Source: Bordetella parapertussis
Lineage (GTDB): Bacteria > Pseudomonadota > Gammaproteobacteria > Burkholderiales > Burkholderiaceae_C
Assembly (NCBI GenBank): GCA_945871945.1
Contig: CAMBXY010000041.1
Coordinates: 1 to 10,835 of the forward strand
DNA: 10,835 bases
Direction: 5' to 3'
The position numbers were made by a program, and so were the translations under genes. This document shows positions 5,148 through 10,835 of this stretch, piece after piece. The notes beneath the pieces are model-generated. The model was not told the DNA's origin. It was given only the letters and a program-made list of their open reading frames with translations, and searched no databases. Position 1 is the stretch's first letter, and each line of letters opens with the position of its first letter.

Positions 5148-6859
5148 AACTTCAGGTGCGTGATGTACCGCCGCGCAGTGTTTGGGCGCTGGAGCAAAGC
5201 GGTGTCCATCCCTTGCTGGCACGCTTGTATGCAGCACGTGGGGTCCATGATGCACAACAACTGCAAACCGAATTGCGGTTGCTGCTGCCCCCCTCAGGTC
5301 TCAAAGGCACAGACGCGGCTGCCAGCTTGTTGGCCAGCGCCATCGTTCAACAGCTGCGCATTTGCGTCGTGGCCGATTACGACTGTGACGGTGCCACCGC
5401 CTGCGCGGTGGCCTTGCGGGGTTTGGCACTTTTAGGCGCACAACACCTGAGCTTCATCGTGCCAGACCGCGTGGTCGATGGCTATGGCTTGACCCCTGAG
5501 ATTGCCAAGCGTGTTCACGCCAGCGGCGCGCAGGTATTGATCACTGTCGACAACGGCATTGCCAGCGTGAGCGGCGTGCAAGAAGCCCATCGATTGGGCA
5601 TGCAAGTGCTGATCACCGACCACCATTTGCCAGGCAGCGAACTGCCCACGCCTGACGCTTTGGTCAACCCCAATCAACCGGCTTGCAGTTTTGAGAGCAA
5701 AAGCATGGCGGGGGTCGGTGTGATGTTTTATGTCTTGCTGGCCTTGCGAGCACTGATGCGCGAACGCGGCATTTTTGGCCCAGACAGCGAGCCCAAACTC
5801 GACAGCTTGCTGCCTTTGGTGGCCTTGGGGACGCTGGCCGATGTGGTGTTACTCGACGCCAACAATCGGCGCTTGGTCTCCCAAGGCTTGTTGCGCATGC
5901 GCCGTGGCCATATGCCTGCGGGATTGGCAGCCTTGTTCAAAGTGGCTGGGCGTGACCCCGCGCAAGCCAGCAGCCAAGACATGGGTTTTGCTATTGGCCC
6001 GCGCATCAACGCCGCTGGTCGTTTGTCTGACATGAGCTTGGGCATTGAATGCTTGCGCACCGACGACGCCGAACTCGCTTCTCGCTTGGCCAGCCAACTC
6101 GACGCCATCAACCGCGAGCGCAGAAGCCTTGAAGGCGATATGCGCGAGCAAGCATTGCTGTTGGCCGAGTCTTTGATGGACCAAGAAGAGGAGACGCCTG
6201 CAGCTTTGTGCGTGTTCGATGAAGATTTCCACGAGGGCGTGGTGGGCATCATCGCGGGGCGTTTGAAAGACTTGCATTACCGCCCGTGTTTTGTGTTTGC
6301 CAGCAGTCAGTCCCAGGGGCAAGCGGTACTCAAAGGCTCGGGTCGCTCTATTGCTGGTTTTCATTTGCGCGACGCCTTGGACGCTATAGCCAAACGCCAT
6401 CCGAATTTATTGCTGCGCTTTGGTGGTCACGCCATGGCTGCGGGTTGTACTTTGCTTGAAGACGACTTGGCGCTGTTTGAGATGGCCTTGCAAGACATCG
6501 CCTCTGAGTGGTTGGATGCAGCCACTTTGGCACAAACGTTGTCAACTGACGGCAGCTTGGCGCAGCAGTATTTGCGCCCCGACCTAGTGAAAGAGTTGCA
6601 ATCTCAAGTATGGGGACAGGGTTTTGCTGCGCCTGTTTTCCAAGACACGGTGCATGTGATGAGCCAAAAAATTGTCGGTGAGAAGCATTTGTCGCTGAAG
6701 TTGCAACTGCACGGACAGGTGGTTGACGCTATTTGGTTTGGCCGAACACAAAGTTTGCCTGTGCAAGTCACCTTGGCCTACCGGCTTGACATCAACCACT
6801 GGCAAGGGATGGACAAAGTGCAGTTACAGATTGAAGCCATGCAGCCCTTCTACAATTAA
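5144..6859 (+). CDS. recJ: Single-stranded-DNA-specific exonuclease RecJ
   Basis: RecJ (571 residues, normal length) is a DHH-family 5'-3' ssDNA exonuclease that needs Mn or Mg and acts in RecF-pathway recombination, base excision and mismatch repair. The motifs appear in order: VVADYDCDG (75-83), VDNGIA (135-140), ITDHHLPG (157-164, the DHH motif), LGTLADVVLLDANNR (228-242) and GPRINAAGRLSD (285-296). The DHHA1 domain follows, with EGVVGIIAGRLKD, GSGRSI (398-403) and RFGGHAMAAG (425-434), then a C-terminal OB-fold region. ATG 5144 is the right start: it gives the usual N-terminus, has GAGGTG a few bases upstream, and shares ATGA with the preceding stop. An upstream in-frame extension to 4856 overlaps the previous gene and is rejected. 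All catalytic residues are present. Confidence 0.96.
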   Translation: MKLQVRDVPPRSVWALEQSGVHPLLARLYAARGVHDAQQLQTELRLLLPPSGLKGTDAAASLLASAIVQQLRICVVADYDCDGATACAVALRGLALLGAQHLSFIVPDRVVDGYGLTPEIAKRVHASGAQVLITVDNGIASVSGVQEAHRLGMQVLITDHHLPGSELPTPDALVNPNQPACSFESKSMAGVGVMFYVLLALRALMRERGIFGPDSEPKLDSLLPLVALGTLADVVLLDANNRRLVSQGLLRMRRGHMPAGLAALFKVAGRDPAQASSQDMGFAIGPRINAAGRLSDMSLGIECLRTDDAELASRLASQLDAINRERRSLEGDMREQALLLAESLMDQEEETPAALCVFDEDFHEGVVGIIAGRLKDLHYRPCFVFASSQSQGQAVLKGSGRSIAGFHLRDALDAIAKRHPNLLLRFGGHAMAAGCTLLEDDLALFEMALQDIASEWLDAATLAQTLSTDGSLAQQYLRPDLVKELQSQVWGQGFAAPVFQDTVHVMSQKIVGEKHLSLKLQLHGQVVDAIWFGRTQSLPVQVTLAYRLDINHWQGMDKVQLQIEAMQPFYN

Positions 6860-6862
6860 CAC

Positions 6863-7714
6863 GTGTCTATCCTGAACGCCGATTTGCATTGCCACTCTGT
6901 CATCTCCGACGGCACGCTCACGCCCGAGGCGCTGGCTGCACGGGCACACGCCAATGGCGTGGAGCTGTGGTCACTCACCGACCATGACGAAATTGGCGGT
7001 CAAGCGCGTGCCTGCGCTGCCGCCCAAGCGCTGGGTATGGGCTATTTGCATGGCACCGAAATATCGGTGTCTTTTGCCGGTCGCACGGTACACATTGTGG
7101 GTCTGGGCTTTGACCCGCAAGACCCCCGTATGCAAGAAGGCTTGCGCTCCACCCGAGGCGGTCGCCACGACCGCGCCTTGGACATGGCCGCTGGTTTGGC
7201 CAAGGTGGGCATACACGGCAGCTTTGAAGGTGCGCTCACCTATGCGGGCAACCCCGACTTAATTTCCCGTACCCACTTTGCCCGTTACTTGGTTGAAACC
7301 GGTGTTTGCGCCGACACCTACGAAGTTTTTCGCCGCTTTCTTACAGAGGGCAAACCGGGCTATGTGGAACACCGCTGGGCAGGTCTGGGCAACGCGGTGA
7401 GTTGGATTCGCGAATGCCAAGGCGTCGCCGTGATTGCCCATCCTGCCCGCTACGGCTTCACGCCCACCGAGGAATACGCGCTGTTCTCCGAATTCAAACG
7501 CCACGGTGGTCAAGCGGTCGAAGTGGTCACCGGCAGCCACTCAGCCGCTGAAGCTATTCAATACGCCGACATGGCCCGCGAGTTTGGTTTGGCTGCGTCA
7601 AGGGGCAGCGACTTTCACAGCCCAGAAGAAAGCCGTACCGATTTAGGTGCGCTGCCATGGTTGCCCGGAAACCTGACACCGGTATGGGAACTGCTGACCC
7701 ACCGCATTCAATAA
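6863..7714 (+). CDS. rnm: PHP-domain phosphoesterase, RNase AM/YciV-like
   Basis: This 283-residue PHP-domain metalloenzyme resembles E. coli YciV (RNase AM, Rnm). Characterised relatives are a 5'-3' exoribonuclease that trims 5' ends of rRNA and a 3',5'-nucleoside bisphosphate (pAp) phosphatase. Metal ligands are visible: DLHCHS (H9, H11), SDG (D16), LTDHDEIGG (D40, H41, D42), HGTEIS (E66), VHIVGLGF, IAHPARYGF and the final GSDFHSPEE. The start is GTG at 6863, three bases after the recJ stop, with no clear Shine-Dalgarno, so translation probably depends on ribosomes finishing recJ. The next gene is yciO, the same neighbour pair as in E. coli, which supports the YciV assignment. The exact substrate is inferred from homologues. 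Confidence 0.87.
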   Translation: MSILNADLHCHSVISDGTLTPEALAARAHANGVELWSLTDHDEIGGQARACAAAQALGMGYLHGTEISVSFAGRTVHIVGLGFDPQDPRMQEGLRSTRGGRHDRALDMAAGLAKVGIHGSFEGALTYAGNPDLISRTHFARYLVETGVCADTYEVFRRFLTEGKPGYVEHRWAGLGNAVSWIRECQGVAVIAHPARYGFTPTEEYALFSEFKRHGGQAVEVVTGSHSAAEAIQYADMAREFGLAASRGSDFHSPEESRTDLGALPWLPGNLTPVWELLTHRIQ

Positions 7715-7729
7715 GCGAAATGGTTTCCC

Positions 7730-8365
7730 ATGGCGCAATGGTTTCAAGTCCATCCGGACAATCCACAAGTCCGTTTGCTCAAGCAAGCTGCAGCATTGCT
7801 CACCCAAGGCGGTGTGCTGGCGGTGCCCACCGACTCCAGTTATGCCTTGGTCTGTCATCTAGATGACAAGACCGCAATTGACCGCTTGCGCCAAATACGT
7901 GGCGTCGACGACAAACACCACCTGACCTTGCTGTGCCGCGATTTGCGCGAACTCTCTTTGTATGCCAAGGTGGATAACCGTCAATTTCGTTTGCTCAAAG
8001 CCGCCACACCCGGGGCATATACCTTCATATTAGAGGCGACCAAAGAAGTGCCGCGCCGCGTAGCCCACCCGCAGCGCAAAACCATTGGTTTGCGGGTGCC
8101 GGACCACCCGACCTTGCTGGCTTTGCTGGAAATTCATGGATCGCCTTTGCTGGCCACCACCTTGATTCCCAAAGATGAAACCCAAGCGCTGAACGACGCC
8201 GACTTGATTCGCCAGCGTTACGAACACCAAGTCGCTGCGGTGATCGATGCGGGCGCTTGCAGCCTGCAAGCCACCACTGTTGTCGATTTAACTGGCATGA
8301 GCGAGGGCGGTGAGCCAGAAGTTTTACGTCAAGGTTTAGGGAAATTAGAACTTTTAGGCTTATAA
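7730..8365 (+). CDS. yciO: YciO, Sua5/YrdC/TsaC-superfamily protein
   Basis: This 211-residue protein matches E. coli YciO along its length. The N-terminus AQWFQVHPDNPQVRLLKQA parallels YciO, followed by GGVLAVPTDSSYAL (27-40), HLTLLCRDLRELS, TPGAYTFILEATKEVPRR, KTIGLRVPDHP and TTVVDLT. The fold binds double-stranded RNA or nucleotides. Relatives TsaC and Sua5 make threonylcarbamoyl-AMP for the t6A modification of tRNA. YciO-type proteins are paralogues of TsaC, and their own role is less settled, so a direct t6A role should not be assumed. The gene starts 15 bp after the PHP gene and probably shares its transcript. The end is followed by an AT-rich spacer, marking the likely end of the recJ run. 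Confidence 0.92.
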   Translation: MAQWFQVHPDNPQVRLLKQAAALLTQGGVLAVPTDSSYALVCHLDDKTAIDRLRQIRGVDDKHHLTLLCRDLRELSLYAKVDNRQFRLLKAATPGAYTFILEATKEVPRRVAHPQRKTIGLRVPDHPTLLALLEIHGSPLLATTLIPKDETQALNDADLIRQRYEHQVAAVIDAGACSLQATTVVDLTGMSEGGEPEVLRQGLGKLELLGL

Positions 8366-8480
8366 AAATACATATATAGTAGTATTTCAATTTTATGTAA
8401 GTGCTAAACGGGTTAAAAAAAAATATATATCACATACTTTTAGCCAATAAATTGACAAAAAATGATGAGAGAATGGAATT
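8366..8480. promoter_or_regulatory. AT-rich spacer, likely promoter of the M50-trpS operon
   Basis: This 115-bp spacer has about 26 G or C bases (roughly 23%), far below the neighbouring genes. It includes runs such as ACATATATAGTAGTAT and a nine-base A tract leading into ATATATAT. A consensus -35 TTGACA lies at 8452-8457, but a -10 at 17 bp would fall on GGAATT at 8475-8480, directly at the GTG start, so the promoter may instead use the upstream TATA-rich stretch. A weak stem GCTAAA (8403-8408)/TTTAGC (8439-8444) with a 30-nt loop is visible. No strong intrinsic terminator for the recJ-yciO run is seen. Confidence 0.45.
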
Positions 8481-9158
8481 GTGAATTTCAATGAATTAGT
8501 ACAAACAGTCTCTACGCATGTCATTCCTGTGCTGCTGGCCATTACCCTGCACGAGGCCGCCCATGGTTATGCGGCTCGCCAGCTGGGTGACGACACCGCA
8601 TGGCAAATGGGCCGCGTGACCCTCAATCCCTTTCCCCATATCGACCTGATTGGCACGGTCCTCATGCCTTTGGTGCTGTTTTTCGCCACTTCCGGTCAGT
8701 TTTTGTTTGGTTATGCCAAGCCAGTTCCGGTGAATTTTTCGCGTCTTGGACATCCCAAGCGCGACATGATTTGGGTGGCTTTGGCCGGTCCAGCGGCCAA
8801 TTTATTCCAAGCTTTTGCTTGGGCGGTACTGATTTACCTGCTTTCGGGCATGGGCAGCCAAGAGCGCTTCTTCCTAGACATGGCCCAAGCCGGTGTGCTG
8901 GTCAATTTGGTGATGTTTGCCTTTAATCTGTTTCCCTTGCCTCCGCTGGATGGCGGTCGCATCTTGGTGGGCTTGCTTCCCATGCGTTTGGCCATGGGTT
9001 TCTCGCAGATTGAGCGCTACGGCTTTTTCATTGTCATGGGCTTGGTGCTGATGGGTGCGGTCAACACGTTTTGGATGAGACCCATCATGCAAGCCACAAC
9101 CCAAGCGATTCAGTTCACGCTTGAGCCTTTGGCCTCTTTACTTCAGCTTTCACCATGA
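8481..9158 (+). CDS. Site-2-type intramembrane metalloprotease (M50)
   Basis: This 225-residue integral membrane zinc protease belongs to the M50/S2P group. The HExxH motif is HEAAH at residues 24-28 in the first helix. The second zinc motif follows NLFPLPPLDGGR, with N149, D157 and G158. Several further hydrophobic segments surround these, including GTVLMPLVLFFA, WVALAGPAANLFQAFAWAVL and GFFIVMGLVLMGAV. It is the short form, with no PDZ domain, so it is not RseP. Substrates are unknown; family members cut membrane-anchored regulators. The start is GTG at 8481, with a purine-rich GATGAGAGAATGGA stretch upstream. The stop overlaps the trpS start by ATGA. Adjacency of this protease to trpS recurs in proteobacteria as far as I recall, but a functional link is not established. 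Confidence 0.92.
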   Translation: MNFNELVQTVSTHVIPVLLAITLHEAAHGYAARQLGDDTAWQMGRVTLNPFPHIDLIGTVLMPLVLFFATSGQFLFGYAKPVPVNFSRLGHPKRDMIWVALAGPAANLFQAFAWAVLIYLLSGMGSQERFFLDMAQAGVLVNLVMFAFNLFPLPPLDGGRILVGLLPMRLAMGFSQIERYGFFIVMGLVLMGAVNTFWMRPIMQATTQAIQFTLEPLASLLQLSP

Positions 9159-10351
9159 CCGAGCGCGTACTCTCAGGCATGCGCCCCACGGGTGCGCTTC
9201 ATTTGGGCCACTACCACGGCGCCTTAAAAAACTGGGTGCGTCTGCAGTCCGAAATGGAGTGTTTTTATTTCGTCGCCGATTGGCATGCTTTGACCACCCA
9301 CTATGAAAGCCGCGACGTCATAGAGAAAAGCGTCTATGAAATGGTCATCGACTGGCTGGCCGCCGGTTTAGACCCCCAAAAATGCACCATCTTCTTGCAA
9401 AGCCGCATTCCTGAGCACGCCGAATTGTTCACTTTGCTGGCCATGGGCACCCCCTTGAGTTGGCTCGAGCGCGTTCCCACCTACAAAGACCAGCAAGAAA
9501 AGCTCAAGGACAAAGACCTGACCACCTATGGTTTTTTGGGCTACCCCTTGCTGCAAGCCGCCGACATTCTTATTTACAAAGCCCGCCATGTGCCGGTGGG
9601 CGAAGACCAGGCCAGCCATGTTGAGTTAACCCGCGAAACCGCACGCCGCTTTAACCATCTCTACGGTCGTGAACCCAATTTCGACGCCTTGGTGCAAGAC
9701 TGCTTGGCCAAGTTACCCAAAGACAGTGTCAAACGCTTTGAAAAATCACGTAAACAGTTTCAAGAAACAGGTGACGCCAAGGCTTTGGAAGGTGCCTTGG
9801 GTTATTTGAAAACCGCGCCTGAACTCAACGAACATGACCGCGAGCGCTTGGAAGGCTATTTCAAGGGAACGGGCAAAGCGGTGCTGACCGAACCCCATGC
9901 CTTGCTGACCCAAGCCAGTAAATTGCCAGGCTTGGATGGCGCGAAGATGAGCAAAAGCTACAACAACACCATTGCCATGCGTGAAGACAAGGCCAGCATA
10001 GAGACCAAGGTCAAGCGCATGCCCACCGATCCGGCCAGAGTCAAACGCAGCGACGCGGGCAACCCCGAACGCTGTCCGGTTTGGCAATTTCATTTGGTTT
10101 ATTCACCGGTCGCTACCCGCGATTGGGTGCAAACCGAATGCGTGCGCGCAGGCATTGGTTGCCTAGAATGTAAGCAACCCGTGATCGACGCCATCATTGC
10201 TGAGCAACAACCCATGTTGGCTCGCGCAGAACCTTTTGTTTCCAATCCTCGGCTTGTTCGTGATATCGTAGACGCTGGAACACAGCGTGCACGAGTCACA
10301 GCGCAAGAAACCATGCGCGATGTGCGCGAGGCCATGGGCCTGAACTACTAA
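9155..10351 (+). CDS. trpS: Tryptophan--tRNA ligase (long form)
   Basis: This class Ic aminoacyl-tRNA synthetase charges tRNA-Trp. The HIGH-like motif is HLGH in PTGALHLGHY (11-20) and the KMSKS loop is AKMSKSYNN (263-271); ADWHALT, GYPLLQAADILIY and VPVGEDQASHVELTRE follow the usual order. The protein has 398 residues, against about 330-340 for typical bacterial TrpRS. The extra length lies mainly in a charged segment at about 178-245, between YGREPNF and HALLTQASKLPGLDG. Extended TrpRS of this kind occurs in betaproteobacteria, as far as I recall. The ATG at 9155 overlaps the preceding stop (ATGA), implying coupling to the protease gene. No tryptophan-rich leader or T-box is visible upstream. 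Confidence 0.95.
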   Translation: MTERVLSGMRPTGALHLGHYHGALKNWVRLQSEMECFYFVADWHALTTHYESRDVIEKSVYEMVIDWLAAGLDPQKCTIFLQSRIPEHAELFTLLAMGTPLSWLERVPTYKDQQEKLKDKDLTTYGFLGYPLLQAADILIYKARHVPVGEDQASHVELTRETARRFNHLYGREPNFDALVQDCLAKLPKDSVKRFEKSRKQFQETGDAKALEGALGYLKTAPELNEHDRERLEGYFKGTGKAVLTEPHALLTQASKLPGLDGAKMSKSYNNTIAMREDKASIETKVKRMPTDPARVKRSDAGNPERCPVWQFHLVYSPVATRDWVQTECVRAGIGCLECKQPVIDAIIAEQQPMLARAEPFVSNPRLVRDIVDAGTQRARVTAQETMRDVREAMGLNY

Positions 10352-10360
10352 GAAAAGAAC

Positions 10361-10364
10361 GGAG
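10361..10364 (+). promoter_or_regulatory. Ribosome binding site of the response regulator gene
   Basis: GGAG at 10361-10364 lies 7 bases before the ATG at 10372. It is one of the few good Shine-Dalgarno sequences in the window and fixes the start. The gap to trpS is 20 bp, with no terminator, so read-through from trpS is likely. Confidence 0.65.
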
Positions 10365-10371
10365 AATATTT

Positions 10372-10835
10372 ATGAGTCTTTATGTCATTGATGACCACCC
10401 AATGGTCCGCCAAATGATTGGCATGCTGCTGCGCCGCCTGCGCCCAGCATCTAAAGTGGTTGAGCTGGAAAAATTCAGCGAACTGCAAGCAGCACTCATT
10501 AAAAATGGCGAGCCCGAGTTGTTTGTGCTCGACCTCTTGCTGCCAGGCGTCAAAGGCGCTACGGCCATTTCGGATGTGAAAAAAATGTACCCCGAAATTC
10601 CCTTGGTGGTGTTGTCGGCCATGCCCTCGGGCGAAGCCCGCGACGCTTGCCTTGAAGCGGGTGCCGATTTGTACATTGAAAAATCAACCGATACCGCAGA
10701 AATTTCTGCAGCCATCCAAGACATCCTGAAGTCGGATGATGCAGAAGAGGATGCTGAAGCCGTGGTGATTGGCGACATCAAACTCTCTAAGCGCCAAAAG
10801 CAACTTATTTTGATGCTGGACCGCGGCTTGTCCAA
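10372..10835 (+). CDS. LuxR-type response regulator (partial, cut by window end)
   Basis: The first 154 residues of a NarL/FixJ-type two-component response regulator are visible; the 3' end is outside the window. The receiver domain has the acidic pair D7-D8 in VIDDHPMVR, the phospho-acceptor D54 in FVLDLLLPG, S82 in VVLSAMP and K104 in YIEKS. All conserved positions are present, so it should accept phosphate. An acidic linker (about 121-130, DDAEEDAEA) leads to LSKRQKQLILMLDRGLS, the beginning of a LuxR/GerE helix-turn-helix, which then runs off the window. No histidine kinase is visible in the window; a partner may lie downstream. The target genes are unknown. Confidence 0.9.
   Translation, partial: MSLYVIDDHPMVRQMIGMLLRRLRPASKVVELEKFSELQAALIKNGEPELFVLDLLLPGVKGATAISDVKKMYPEIPLVVLSAMPSGEARDACLEAGADLYIEKSTDTAEISAAIQDILKSDDAEEDAEAVVIGDIKLSKRQKQLILMLDRGLS

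Noticed and set aside
5728..6400. Two long open frames (174 and 183 codons) on the - strand
   Set aside because: Both lie inside recJ, whose motifs are continuous here. They are antisense shadows in GC-rich coding sequence.
8403..8444. Stem-loop GCTAAA/TTTAGC as a terminator after yciO
   Set aside because: Only six AT-rich pairs with a 30-nt loop and no T-tract directly after the stem; too weak to call.
10380..10835. Open frame of 151 codons on the - strand at the right edge
   Set aside because: It is antisense to the response regulator, which has intact receiver-domain residues and a ribosome binding site. The Ser-rich translation is typical of a shadow frame.

Overview
The window looks like a chromosomal piece of a betaproteobacterium of the order Burkholderiales, probably family Comamonadaceae (Limnohabitans/Rhodoferax-like). 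This is an inference from protein flavour and gene order: recJ next to the uncharacterised protein upstream of it, RNase AM-like PHP protein plus YciO, M50 protease plus trpS, and an IS91-type transposase remnant. No rRNA, tRNA or CRISPR is visible.

Region 1 (about 1-2215) is the plastic part. It opens with a remnant of an IS91-family transposase on the + strand, fused head-on to the 5' stump of a spermidine-synthase-like gene on the - strand, with the junction near 227-236. A 70-bp hairpin repeat (423-492) follows, then tatD on the - strand. A toxin-first type II toxin-antitoxin pair of the HigB/HigA type follows on the + strand; its putative promoter contains a perfect 14-bp palindrome. After higA comes a compact non-coding composite element (2054-2215): two tandem 25-bp copies of a GGGGTCAGAT motif, a second copy of the same hairpin, and an inverted copy of the motif that ends directly at the lolD stop codon.

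Region 2 (2216-4148, - strand) is a two-gene lipoprotein-releasing transporter operon: one LolC/E-type permease followed, with an 8-bp overlap, by the ATPase lolD.

Region 3 (4185-8365, + strand) is a tightly packed run: a Burkholderiales-type conserved protein of unknown function, recJ (ATGA overlap), an RNase AM/YciV-like PHP phosphoesterase (3 bp after recJ) and yciO. These are housekeeping genes of DNA repair and RNA/nucleotide metabolism. RecJ (5'-3' ssDNA exonuclease) and the PHP protein (5'-3' RNA or pAp-type phosphodiesterase activity in characterised homologues) are probably co-transcribed.

Region 4 (8366-10835, + strand) starts with a very AT-rich 115-bp spacer (about 23% G+C), then an M50 site-2-type intramembrane protease, trpS (ATGA overlap; a long form of TrpRS with an internal insertion), and a LuxR-type response regulator cut by the window end.

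Most of the window is ordinary conserved chromosome. I see no convincing new multi-gene system. The points most worth a second look are the dispersed hairpin and the composite repeat element, the operator-like palindrome of the toxin-antitoxin pair, the IS91/speE scar, and the uncharacterised protein upstream of recJ.
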